DNA from: Blumeriella jaapii
Lineage: Eukaryota; Ascomycota; Leotiomycetes; Helotiales; Drepanopezizaceae
DNA: 64,000 bases
Reading direction: 5' to 3'
NCBI GenBank assembly: GCA_009599575.1
Contig: VWND01000067.1
Span: 248,001 to 312,000 of the forward strand
A program made the position numbers and the translations under genes. Numbering within the stretch: the stretch's first letter is position 1; every line of letters begins with the position of its first letter. The notes under the pieces were generated by a model, which worked only from the letters and a program-made list of their open reading frames with translations, did no database searches and had not been told where the DNA came from. Shown in pieces: positions 31,530-42,744 of the stretch.

Positions 31530-32129
31530 AGGATTTGTGTTTCTGGCTTGCGGGCCTGGCGTCGCACCTCGTAGGCGGTGCTTGTGTATGCTTAGTTGAG
31601 ACGGTCAATATTGCTGTTGCATTGATATGCTAAAGTCTCAGGAGCAATGAGTTCGGAGAAATGATTTGGACGGGGCCGGTGCATGTAAGCACGTGACTAC
31701 ACGTGATTGCACGTCACTGTGCGTAACTGTTCCGCAAACAATCCCTCAACGCCTTGAATAAAGCTTATTTCCCTTAGAATGAAAATCATAGGTAGATCGT
31801 AACATCAGCTGCATAAATAATATAACTGTGATAGTTTGGTTGTTATCAAAGCTCGGAGGTATCGCGGTGTTCTGCGACCGCGTCCCAGTAGCGCAGTAGC
31901 ATTCTGACTTGTTAAAAGAAACAGGAAGTATCAATATCGGCTACTTAAGAGAAAGGACCAGAAAGAGCCTATCTCTCCTTCGCTTCGGGACGTAAGTAGA
32001 AGGATGATTGTGCCATGTCACTGTGCAGTACCATCCTGTACCGTTGTCATCGAACCTAACTTGCGCAGATCCTATCTCTGTCATGCTGCTACATTCGAGC
32101 CTGATTATCTTACTTACCTACTTACCTGC
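31530..32129. other. intergenic, no gene seen
   Basis: This is the upstream region of the minus-strand gene. A short run of ACGTGA/CACGTGACT motifs (31688-31725, with two CACGTG-like E-boxes) is the only notable pattern. Confidence 0.4.
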
Positions 32130-34530
32130 CCGGACCTGACTGACCCCGAACCCGACCTGACTTGCTAGGACACGGATTACTCGGATCTGGGTTAGCGGAG
32201 TCTGACTTACTGTGCCAAGCGTACACGTGACTTAGCCGAGCCTGAATTAGAAAAGCCTGACTTAGCGATACCCTATTTAGCGAAATTTGACTTAGCGAAA
32301 CTTGATTTAGCAACACCTGGTTTACGCGAACGCGACTTTCGCAGACATCACTTGGCAAAACCTAATTTAGCAGCATCTGACTTAGCAAAACCTGACTTAG
32401 CGAACCCTAACCTAGCGGAACATGACTTGGCGAAGCTTGACTTAGCGAAACCTGACTTAGTAAGACCTTGCCATTTCGAAGTTTGACTTCACGAACACAA
32501 TGGAAAACCATCCCGACTGTAGGGGAAAGGCTCAAATGGCGGACCTTTTGTTATACATTTCTTTTATATAACTGCTTTCTCGAGGATTTTTTGTATGTAA
32601 AAATCCCTAGCTTAGCACGTTTCCATTGCCCTGCAGAAGGCTTGAGGTTGCGCAGTTTCACTGCCCCCTCCAGACGTTAAATAATAATAATATCATTATC
32701 ACTTAGCAAAACCTGACTTAGCAGGACCTGACTTATGCATATCTGACTTAGCAAAACCTCACTTAGCAAGACCCGACTTAAGAAAGCCCGACTTAGCTAA
32801 ACCTGACCCAGTAGAGCCTGACTTGGCAAAACCCGATTTATCGACATCTGACCTAGCAAAAACTGAATTAGCCAGACCTGACTTAGCGAGATAGCAATAC
32901 CTGACTTAGCGAGACCAGACTTAGCCAGACCAGACTTAACGAACCCAGAATCTGATTCAGCGAGACCCGACTTATCGAGATATGACTTAGCAAAACCTGA
33001 ACAGGCCAGACCTGAATTAGCCAGATCTGACTTAGCGAGACCTGACTTATCAGAAGCTGACTTAGCAAAACCTGATCTAGTCAGACCTGACTTAGCGAGA
33101 CCTGACTTATCAGAAGCTGACTTAGCAAAACCTGATTTAGTCAGACCTGACTTAGCGAGACCTGACTTATCAGAAGCTGACTCAGCAAAACCTGACTTAG
33201 TCAGACCTGACTTAGCGAGATCTGACTTAGCGAGATCTGACTTATCAAAAGCTGAATTAGCAAAACCTGACTTAGTCAGACTTGACTTAGCGAAACCTGA
33301 CTTAGCGAGATCCGACTTAACGAACGTAAAACCTGACTTAGCGAGAACCGACTTAGCGAACCCTAACTTAGCGAGACCTGACTTAACAGAGCCTGATTTA
33401 AAGAAACCTGACTTAGTGATACCTGACTTACGCGAGCGCGACTTTCGCAGACGTGACCTAGCAAAACCCGACTTAGCAGAAACCGATTTGAAAAACCGGA
33501 TTTGCGAAACCTGACCTAGCAGAACTTGACTTAGCAAAACTTGACTTAGCGAAACCTGACTTATCGAGATCTTACCTCGCAGAACCTGACTTAGCAAAAC
33601 CTGACTTATTGAAATCTGACTTGGCAAGACCCGACTTAGCCAGACCTGACTTAACGAACCAGAACCTGACTTAGCGAAGCCTGACTTAGCAAGATCTGAT
33701 TCAGAAAACCCTGACTTAGCGATCCCAGAGCCTGACTTAGCGAGCGAGACCTGAATTAGCGACTCCTGACTTAGTGGAAATCCGACTTAGCGAAACTTGA
33801 CTTAACAAATTCTGACTTAGTCAGACCTGACTCAGCAAAAGCTGACTTAGCCAGATCCGATTCAGCAAGACCTGACTTAGCCAGACCTGACTTAGCAAAC
33901 CCTGACTTTGCGAAACCTGACTTAGCGAGCCCTGACTTAGCAAAACCTGACTTCGAGAAACCTGACTTAGCGAAACCTGGCTTACGCGAGCGCGAATTTC
34001 GCAGATATCATTTAGCAAAACCTAATTTAGCAGCATCTGACTTAGCAGAGCCTGACTTATGCGAACGCGACTTTCGCAGACGTGACTTATACAACCGTGA
34101 TTTGCGCAAGCCTGACTTATACAAACCCGACTTATTCAACCCCAACCTACAGTACATACACCTGACTTACTTAAACCTGACTGAACCATACTTAATTTTT
34201 TTTACAAAAATAGAATTGATCCGAACCCAGCTTACCAAACTGTGACTTATTCGAAGCCTGGATTACGTAGATCTGATTTATTCGATTCCGACTTACCCAA
34301 ACCCAATTAACCCAGACCCGAATGACCCTGACCTGACTACACAAAACGCTACTTACCAGAAACCGACCTACTCCCACCTGACTTAAGCAGAATTGACTTT
34401 ACACAGCTATGTTTTACCTGAACCAGACTTACCAACTCCTCTGAACCGAGTTACCCAAGTACGACTTATCCGAGCTGACTTACACGGGCCCAACTTGCCT
34501 CGACCCGACTTACACGAATCCCACCTACCC
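32130..34530. repeat. 2.4-kb minisatellite, 15-bp unit
   Basis: A degenerate tandem array of ACCTGACTTAGCGAA-type units that covers about 2.4 kb, interrupted at 32486-32701 by a SINE-like repeat. Units are most regular at 33000-33300, where a higher-order pattern of about 60 bp (…TCAGAAGCTGACTTAGCAAAACC) repeats three to four times. A second, longer motif (CTTACGCGAGCGCGACTTTCGCAGACGTGA) recurs near 32330, 33430, 33985 and 34065. Towards 34500 the units become diverged (ACTTACCCAAACC). The longest open frame, 32797-33627 on minus, gives a pentapeptide-like repeat. Confidence 0.92.
32486..32701 (+). repeat. SINE-like dispersed repeat, copy C
   Basis: The best-preserved copy: head ACTTCACGAACACAATGGAAA, GGCTCAAATGGCGGACC, ATTTCTTTTATATAACTG, CTTTCTCGAGG, TATGTAAAAATCCC, TAGCTTAGCACG (fits the pol III A box TRGCNNAGYNNG), GAGGCTTGAGGTTGCGCAG, CCCTCCAGACGTTAA, and a tail of AATAATAATAATATCATTATC. 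It splits the minisatellite, which resumes at 32702. Confidence 0.78.
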
Positions 34531-35222
34531 AGACCTGACTTCCTCAATTATGAAATACTTACTATTGTGAGTGACGCGAGTGAAAAAATCAAACCCGGGA
34601 GCCTTAAGGTCAGATGATATTAACCCAGCAGTCAGGCCTGCACAACCCAGGATAACTGGCCCTGCCGCCCAGCTTCAGCGCAAAAAAGACGAAAGCAGTG
34701 AAAAGCATTGCGTGAAATGTGAAGGAAGGCAACCAGTCTCAATTGTGCTGTGAAACCCCAACAACAAGGCTTTCGAGTCAAACCCATCCGACCCTTAAGC
34801 CTAGCCAACTAAGCTAATAACCTGCTTGAGCCTTAGCCCTTTTGTTGTTCACGAGCGAACAACACCTTTTGTACTTAGTGGCCCAATTGTTTAGTTTTTG
34901 AAGAGTTATAATTCGGAATTTTACTTCAATGAAAATAAGCTGGCTGAGCCGCAATTTGCTTTGCATCCTGTCTTGACCTGTCTCCTGCTTTTCACCCTGC
35001 CTTGATTCTACATCTCTTCGATATGCACCGTTTTTGTATTCTGGCAGCAATGTTTCAGGTGAACAATTATTTAATGTCAACTAAGTCGAATCCGCGTTGT
35101 TTCGACCTCCGCTTACCGCCTTGGATTCTGCCGGCCCTTCCACCGCTCCCACCATCTCCATCTCGATCTGCTTCAACCAACTTCAATTCCCAAACAAACC
35201 TCCATCTCAAAGCATCGACAAT
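34531..35222. other. intergenic, no gene seen
   Basis: Decayed minisatellite edge and then ordinary sequence. From 35100 it is pyrimidine-rich and serves as leader for the gene at 35223. Confidence 0.45.
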
Positions 35223-37406
35223 ATGCCTTCCTTCTCATGGAAAGCATTCCAGTCGAGCATCAAGCTCAGTGAAAATGAATGGGAGTGTCTTCGAGCGAAC
35301 ATCGACACGATCCTGGGATTTCATCTCGTCGATCTGCAAGGCAAACGCCTAAGCAACATCGAGAACAAGTTCAAAGTACAAGCAGCTGTGGATGAAATCT
35401 TCGGCTTGTTACCAGGTCTGCAAGATCTTTCGGAGAGCGATAAAGAGACCGCGCGTTCGTTTATACATCGCCGAGCGACTGAATGGCGAAACAAGAACTC
35501 AAAGCAACAGGAAGCTTTCAGCCAAGATCAAGTCTCGAGCTTGCCGACGACGCCTTCGGAAATCGAACGAAACAAGGCTGCGCGACGAAGAGCACCAAGA
35601 CGGTGTCAACCCTCGACATTGCCAGCGCCATCGTCTCTGAAAAGACCAAGGCCTTCAGACGAACCCGAATTGGAACAAGAAGCAGAAGAACAATCCGCCC
35701 TGGGGAAGGAATTGCGGCAATGGCCACAACCAGGTAAGCAAATGCTGATTTTGTCCTTTCGTTTACTCTGCTGCTGCTGTGCAAGACTACATGGCTAAGT
35801 TAATAATCCAGGCCAATCCGCCTCGCCAGATCCAACCCTTGACCCAACCCCTGACCCAAATCCAGACCCATCTCCAGCAAAAGCAAAAGCAAAAGCACCA
35901 GCAAAAGCGTCGCAGAAACCTTCCAAACGCTCCTTTTCTGCAGCGAAACCCTCCCCAAGCCCGCAACCTACAAAAGCGAGGGCTTCCAAAGTTTTGATGT
36001 CAGCAAACACAATACCTCAAGAGATGTCAAAGCGTTTCACACGATCCTCATTGACGACAACTGCCACAACCTCCGCAGCAACAAAATTGAAGTCTCATGT
36101 CCTTCCAACAGCAGCGGAAACCGTTGTCCAGCCCATCTTGCAATCTCCTAGCCCCTCCGCCGTAACGGCATCAGACAAATGCCTGCCAGGGTCGGGGTCG
36201 GCATTTGGACCTCAGTCAAGCTTGCAGTTTCCTACACATTTAGCGGGAGCAGCAGCACATATGCCAGATACCCGATCTCCTTACCTTCCAGCGTTAATAC
36301 ATCAGGGAAATCCACAATTGCCCACACCTTCTCATTCAGCAATCCCATTAGCTCAGCACAACCGGCTGACTTCCACATCTTCCCAACCACAGAAAGCATT
36401 CCCGGTCAATGCGCAATCTTCCTCACCTTTTCCTTCTTCGACATCAGGATCAAAAGAGCCATCGACGGTGGATCTGTCGTTTCTTTTGGCAACAGTTCAA
36501 GCTAATTTAAAAACTTTTCCAGCTTCTACTCATCCAACAACAGCACCAGAACCAGCAGCGCATTTACGTATGCAGCATTCTCCTCCGGGCAACCCTAAGC
36601 CAGCAGCGAAACCCTTCTCTCCCACTTTTTCCCCATCAGGCCCTATCAGCCCGAACTCAGACTACAGCCGCGGCTCTGCGGACATAAGCCCTCTTTCTTC
36701 TCTTGATAGGCCATCAACAGCAATGCAACCTGCAAGCAAGGCCGATCATCATAATTTACTCGATTGGATCGCGCGTCGCCGCAGAGAGGGAAAAAGACAA
36801 CCAAAGGATACAGGGTTGCAAATGGAGACAGAGGAAAAAGGCCCAAGCAGTCACAGAAGAGCTGCGGCAAACCAGGCAGCAACCCCACGACTGAGTGGAG
36901 CCACACAGCAGAGTGGGACCCCATGGCGGAAAAGCATTTCTCAGCAAGATGAAGCTGCACAGCGGGATCCAAACCCATTGCAAAGTGGATTCCTACGCCA
37001 AGGTGGAACCATACAAAAAGAGCAAGGTACACAAAGTGATGGAAATCTACGGCAGGCAGAAACCATCAGGCAGCGTGGGATTACACAGCGAGATGGAACC
37101 GCACAGCAAGAAAAAGCGGCACAACAGAATGAAACCAAACAGCAGAATGGAGCAGCACAGCGGGTTGATCGCGCACGGTGGAATGGGACTAGACAGCAGG
37201 ACGAAATCACTGGGCAGACTAGAATTACAGAGCAGCATGAAATTGTACCTCAAGATGGAGCTGCACAGCGCGACAGAGGTGCACAGCATAATGGAGCAGC
37301 AGACCAAGAGGATTCGACTTCCAACACTTCTTCCCTTTCTGCGCGAGATATCTGTGCCAGAATGGAATACAATCGGCGGATGGGCGTCGGTCGTTTACCG
37401 AAATAA
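35223..37406 (+). CDS. Gln-rich orphan protein, two exons
   Basis: Exons 35223-35733 and 35812-37406 give 701 residues. The intron (GTAAGC…CTAAGTTAATAATCCAG, 78 nt) joins phase 1 cleanly. Residues 1-95 look folded (MPSFSWKAFQSSIKLSENEW … AAVDEIFGLLPGLQDLSESD … FIHRRATEWRNK). Residues 95-190 contain basic patches (RRRAPRRCQ, KRPRPSDE). Then come an Asp-Pro repeat (PDPTLDPTPDPNPDPSP), Ala-Lys repeats (AKAKAKAPAKA), a long Ser/Pro/Thr region, and from about residue 520 an irregular Gln-rich repeat (GTQSDGNLRQAETIRQRGIT…). It ends RMEYNRRMGVGRLPK. Low complexity in the second half suggests disorder. No family is recognised. Confidence 0.66.
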
Positions 37407-37950
37407 GCAATGTTTAAATAGCATAGCCAACCTAGCTTAGCATACACTTGTAATATTAGCCATGCTCACATCTTCAGCCTCAGTCCTCCACATTCCCAAA
37501 AATCTCCAAGTTCCAAGGTCTCCAAATATTGACCCATGTTCTCAAATCCCTAACAACCCGGATTCAGTAACTCAAGCTGAATTCAGCAACCCTTATTAGG
37601 AACGGGGATTCAGCGATTCAGGTTTAGTAACCAAGGTTCATTGACCAAGTTTCAGTGGCCAAGGTTCAGTGACCAAGATTCAGTGACTAAGATTCAATGA
37701 CCAAGATTCAGTGACAAAGGTTCAGTGACAAAGGTTCAGTGACAAAGGTTCAGTGACTAAGGTTTAGTAAAGTTCGTATTTCGGATTAAGCATATTATAG
37801 CGTGAAATTTATGCAATCGGTCAATCGGCGGTTAATCTTAAACCCAGATCAGATCCAGATTCAAGATTAAACTAAACTCAGATTCAAGCCCGGCATAAAT
37901 CCAGACTTAACCCTAAATGAACCAATAATTTAAATAAAAGTCAGATTCAG
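37407..37950 (+). other. intergenic with short degenerate repeats
   Basis: From 37610 to 37770 there are about 10 imperfect copies of TTCAGTGACCAAGG (14 bp). From 37830 to 37910 GATTCAGA/CAGATTCAAG variants continue. No coding region. Confidence 0.6.
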
Positions 37951-37989
37951 CATGTCAATTGCATTTTACACCCATTTATCTAGCTATTA

Positions 37990-38262
37990 ATATTACTATT
38001 AATATCACTGTTATTGTTACTGTCGTTACTGTTGTTACTGTTATCACTGTCGTTACTGTCGTTACTGTTGTCACTGTCGTCACTGTCGTTACTGTCGTTA
38101 CTGTCGTCACTGTCGTTACTGTCGTCACTGTCGTTATTGTCGTTACTGTTATTACTGTCGTTATTGTCGTTACTGTCGTTACTGTCGTTACTGTCGTTAC
38201 TGTCGTTACTGTCGTCACTGTCGTTATTATCGTTACTGTCGTTATTATCGTTATTATTACAT
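37990..38262 (+). repeat. 9-bp tandem array (GTCGTTACT)n
   Basis: About 28 copies of GTCGTTACT with GTCGTCACT and GTTATTACT variants. Frames are open in both directions (Val-Val-Thr and Ser-Leu-Leu on plus, Thr-Thr-Val on minus) but look non-coding. Confidence 0.92.
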
Positions 38263-39554
38263 CCGTCGGCGCATTATTACAATACTTTCACGCGTTTTAA
38301 TATCGGCTTCGAGGACGATAAAAGCTAGCTATTTTCCGGACCTGGCTAGGATAAAATTAGTCTGCCGCACGTAGTTTGCGACGAGCTTTTCCGCGTCAGT
38401 CTGCCGGTGCAAATTAATCTGCCCCAGACGGGCGCAGGTCAGGCCGATATTAATATCAACGTTGAAACAAAAGATGTAAAAGTAGCCCGGGATCCATGAA
38501 AGTTAGGTAAAACACGTTTCGAAAAAGCCGATAATGCTGCCGAGAATATTGTATTGTAATTAAAAATGTATCGTTGTGATTATGGGTGTATAATTATAAG
38601 TGTATGATTATGGTAATAAGGTTATAGTTACAATAAAAAGGGCCGTTGATAGTGCTCAGCCTTATTCTTAGCTTTGGATTCAGCCTCGGCCTCAGCCTCA
38701 GCCTCAGCTTGAGCTTCAGCCTCGCGCGCGATATCTTGTGCGTGGAGCCACAAGCCGACATTCTGCCAATGATTCACCGCCGCCTCGTGTAATTTTCTCG
38801 CGATATTGACCGTCGCGTTGCCCGTCGCAATCACCACCAGCCATTCGTGCTAGTTGCCGAGGCCAGCCGCAATCCTTTTATACATCTTCCTTTCTCAATT
38901 CGGTCGAGGTCTAATTCCAGCTGTCGCTACCTTATGCTTTATATCGGCTTCAAGCCGGGCTTCGGCGCGCGTCGCCGCAACATCTGCGCAGCATCTGCGC
39001 ATTTTAAATTCTTTTCTAGTCTAATCATGGGCACGACTTCCGGCCGCGGGCAGACGTTTTATACATCCAGCCGGTGAAGTCTCTTTGTTTAAATCCTATT
39101 ACTTTTCCTGCGCTATAAACCACGCTGATGCTGATGAAATTGCCATTCTGGTCGACCAGCAAAACTCCTTATGTGCCGCTGTGTACAATAACGGCTCCAA
39201 TACTATCTGAAGATCTTCCGAACAAGCTATCAGATTCCGCTTAGCATCGACCGAAGAATAAAATACCGGTGTAAAAGGGTAAATATATTACGATTTCGGC
39301 TTGGGCCCTGCTCTATACTGGTGTCTGTTGTTCGAAGCTTTCAGTTTGTATCTTTCGAATCTTGGCCCGTTTGGCGTCCTTTTAATACTCTTCAGTATTT
39401 TTGCTATATCCGATACTGTCTTTGCTGGCTGCTTGCATTTCCCATATTTTACGGAAGATATTATAAAGCTGCTTAGTTTTATTAATCTTATCAGAATGAC
39501 CGCTAAACACAACTTATTCGCCGCAAGATCTCCGAAGGGCCGAGGGCAAAAATA
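38263..39554. other. intergenic, no gene seen
   Basis: The stretch contains a small CCTCAGCCTCAGCCTCAGC array near 38685-38725 and a GCATCTGCGCA duplication near 38985. Short open frames on both strands show no recognisable domain. It may be an old degraded element, since CpG-rich, TpA-rich blocks alternate, but nothing can be named. Confidence 0.4.
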
Positions 39555-40120
39555 AAAGCGAGGGCGAGGGCGTGGACGTGAACGAGGACGAGGACGAGAG
39601 CGAAGGCGTGGGCGAGGACGAAAGCGTGGGCGAGGACGAAAACGAAAGCGTGAGCGTGAACGTGGGCGAGGACGAGGACGTGGGCGTGGACGAGGACGAG
39701 GACGAAGGCGTGGGCGTGGACGTGGACGAGGACGTGGACGTGGGCGTGGACGAGGACGAGGGCGTGGACGTGGGCGAGGACGAGGACGAAGGCGTGGGCG
39801 TGGACGTGGACGAGGACGAGGGCGTGGACGTGGGCGAGGACGAGGACGAGTACGAGGGCGTGGGCGTGGACGTGGGCGAGGACGAGGACGAAGGCGTGGG
39901 CGTGGGGGCGAGGACGAGGACGAGGACGAGGGCGTGGGCGTGAGCGTGGGCGTGGGCGTGGACGTGGGCGAGGACAGGGACGAAAGCGTAGGCGTGGACG
40001 AGGACGAGGACGTGGGCGTGGACGTGGGCGAAGGCCGTGGGCGTGGGCGTGGACGTGGGCGAGGACGAGGACGAGAGCGTGGGCGTGGACGTGGACGTGG
40101 GCGAGAGCGTGGATATAATA
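39555..40120 (+). repeat. 6-bp based tandem array (GGCGTG/GACGAG)n
   Basis: About 560 bp of six-base units GGCGTG, GACGTG and GACGAG with longer repeats of about 60-70 bp (GACGAGGGCGTGGACGTGGGC). On the plus strand it would read Val-Asp-Glu-Asp repeats and on the minus strand Arg-Pro or His-Ala repeats; both are likely artefacts of the period. Confidence 0.9.
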
Positions 40121-40249
40121 AAAGGAGATTGTGATCGTGGGCTCCGCTGGGAAACGCAAATTATATATTATATCCATCGCCGAAATATTTTTTTAACGAC
40201 AGATCCAATTAATTCAATGCTCATTACTCTTCCATCTACTTTCATGGCT

Positions 40250-40668
40250 TCAACAACCACCACAGCCGCTCGAACACGCCGAGAAATCGTATCTCGAGTC
40301 AAGATGTAACAAATCGTCAGAAAAATGAGAGTAGACATTAATAGCGACCTCGGGCATCTCGCCCAAGCTTGTATCTGCCTTTGCTCGAATGACACCCACG
40401 CTCTTTTTTTTCACCACGGCCTTTTTGTTCAGGTCGTCCCATGCCCGGGCAAGCTTTACGTACAGCGTTTCATATAACAAAAAGAACACGAGTCTCCCAT
40501 TGTTAATGCGCATCTCGAAGTCGGCGAAGCCGCATAATGCGAGAAGATCTTGGACAATAAAGCCGTTATTGCGCTCCTATGGTTGTCCCGGGTGACTTCG
40601 ACCTTATGCCGTGAGGCCATCAAGGCCGGCCAATGCAATTTGCGCCTCATCTGTTGGAGAATCATCAT
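40250..40668 (-). pseudogene. broken orphan gene
   Basis: Two adjacent minus-strand frames seem to belong to one former gene. The upstream part reads LHWPALMASRHKVEVTRDNH (from 40668) and, after a one-base frame change near 40565, the downstream part reads NNGFIVQDLLALCGFADF then EMRINNGRLVFFLLYETLYV and RAWDDLNKKAVVKKKSVGVI up to the stop at 40250. The composition looks protein-like, but I do not recognise a family. An intron instead of a frameshift is possible. Confidence 0.4.
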
Positions 40669-41524
40669 TACCGTAGCTAGGTACTAAACGTACTACGTGC
40701 ACCATGGTGCCTAAACGCTAGTCCCGCATATTTTTATACAGTTTTCTGCTATTGCACGAGATCTGCCAGCAGTTTATTGCTATGCGAAACCGAAAGTAAA
40801 CAATCAGCCAATCGAGATTGGATTGCATAAACCAGTGTGCTTGACGTCCTGTCAGTCGGGATCAGCAATATTTCAGGGAAACGTAAGACTTAATGAAAAA
40901 TCGGAATCAATGGGTATTGTTTTGTTCGAGCTGGTGAGACTCGAGGAACTAGTTACAGGCCACCAAGGTTTCAGCTAGTGTAATGGAGGGAACTTATAAA
41001 AAGATGGTAAGAAGTGGATGCACAGACCACTCCGTACCTTCTGTAATCGTTTCTCGAGATACTCCTTACGAATACAACATACTTGCCTGGAAATGTGATA
41101 ATCCAAGTGTTTGGTAATTAATCGCAGGAAAAGATTTTCAATTTCATATCTCTCGAACATATCAATTCCAATTTATTAAACCAAACATTCCCAAGTACTT
41201 AGCAAACCTCCCATTGACCTCATCAGCTTTAATTCGAGAAATATTTGGCAGACAACTTCTTGAACGATTTCCCCGTGCCATCTCTTCTCCCAAAAGCATA
41301 CGAAAGGCTGAGGAATCCGCAGACTGCTCCGCGCCCCACGAACATCCAGGCAGATCCAAAACGTCGTTTACGACAACGGCCCGTGGGTGCGCCATATCAC
41401 AGCCATACATGTATAAAAATGTATGACTCCGAGTACACAGCAGTATGGTTCCGATACCCACGATCAACCTCACAACTCTGCGTCTCCGAATTCTGATAGC
41501 AACCAGAAACAGATGACGTGCGGC
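40669..41524. other. intergenic, no convincing gene
   Basis: A minus-strand open frame at 41162-41473 (103 codons) lies downstream of the kinase gene and looks partly protein-like (EEMARGNRSRSCLPNIS), but has no recognisable motif. An overlapping plus-strand frame is equally plausible. I do not call either. Confidence 0.4.
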
Positions 41525-42744
41525 TCATCTTAGCTTAAAAAGCCGACACTCCGCCTTTGCTTGCGCTGCATCCATGCGATTCTCGGGTTCGGGCTGGAGA
41601 AGAGCCCTGAGCAAAGCCAAGACATCAACGTCATGCCTCTTCGCCTTAACTGCTTCTTCGACGGCCAACCCTGTGGATCTTACAACTCCACAGATGCTGA
41701 AGTCTTTGTTCAGCTTTACCTGACGGAAAAAACCCAACAACGTCAGCAAACACACTCCGCATGACCATCCATCTCTGCTCATTATCAGTCTAATCCCTCA
41801 AATCGAAGGAGCAACGGAGTACCCACGCTTTGGTTCCATAGGCCCTCGGTCCGAAGGTTTCTGGTGCCATAAACCCAGTGGTGCCCGCTTGGCTCCTGAC
41901 GATCTTCCGAGGACCGAATTTCACAGCAAGACCTAGATCAATAATCGTCAGGACCAGCCCGCTTGGGCTAGATCTGAGACAAATGTTCTCAGGCTTGATG
42001 TCTCGATGTAAGAATCCTCGGTTGTTGATGAACGCAACGCCACTACCGAGAGATCAGCTTCTGTCTCGAAGGTTTTCACTTTCAAAATCGGACTCGAAGT
42101 ATCAGATAATGAAAGTTACACATACTTTAGCAGTTGGCTCATAATGTCTCGTATGTCTACTATACTTCTCACTATAGTCGGTTTTTGTCGGATGTAATCC
42201 GCAAGATTGATGCCGGCGTATTCTGTGATGATCACCCAAGCTCCGGGATGTTCGTACTGGTCGACGACATTCGTCACATTCAATGACCCGAGACAGGATC
42301 GCAAGGCAAAGACTTCTTTCCGTACCTGTTCGGTCCAAAAAGTCAAGTCGTGTTATGGTCGCCATGTCCGGTGCAAGAACTTACAAGGTCCAACTGCACC
42401 CTGAAAGCTTGGCCCGGATGGCTTTTCGCGATGACTTTCTTGACCAACAGCTGGGGACTTGATTTTCTGAAAGTTGCGAAGACGCTACCGAACGCTCCTT
42501 CGCCGATTTTGTCCACATCTCGATAAACCGAGTCCAGAAGCTGTCCTTTGACAACCGTAAACGATGTGTCGTCACAGGGGCTTACTGTGTCAGGTTTCTT
42601 GACATGCTGTTGCTTCTTGGGGAAGATAGCCGGTCGCTTATGGATCGTCCGAGCTATGGGTCCGATCGGAATATTTGGCAGAGAATGGGTTCTTCGGGAA
42701 AGCTTTTTTGGGCGATCGGAACGAAGAAGCCTGGTGTAAGCCAT
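41525..42744 (-). CDS. serine/threonine protein kinase
   Basis: A four-exon model on the minus strand (42744-42385, 42325-42126, 42042-41827, 41774-41525) gives 341 residues. Introns are 59, 83 and 52 nt with donors GTAAGT, GTATGT and GTGGGT; all joins restore kinase motifs. Visible motifs are the glycine loop GEGAFGSV (81-88), the ATP-binding Lys in LLVKKVI (102-103), the catalytic loop HRDIKPEN (199-206), DLG in place of DFG (222-224), the activation-segment end GTTGFMAPE (240-248), and KADGWSCGV. The 75-residue N-terminus is basic and Ser-rich. The C-lobe is short. Catalytic Lys, HRD Asp and metal-binding Asp are all present, so it may be active. The subfamily cannot be assigned. Confidence 0.88.

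Noticed and set aside
31688..31725. Cluster of CACGTGA motifs
   Set aside because: Possible E-boxes upstream of the minus-strand gene, but too short and common to claim regulation.
37959..38328. Val-Val-Thr and Leu-Ser repeat frames
   Set aside because: By-product of the 9-bp GTCGTTACT array, with no stop in any phase of the unit.
39503..40177. Long open frames through the GGCGTG/GACGAG array (Arg-Pro and Ala-His on minus, Val-Asp-Glu on plus)
   Set aside because: The repeat unit is a multiple of three and lacks stops on both strands, so the frames are open by default; there is no flanking non-repetitive coding sequence.
41162..41473. 103-codon minus frame downstream of the kinase
   Set aside because: It looks partly protein-like but has no motif, and an overlapping plus frame is equally good; evidence is insufficient.
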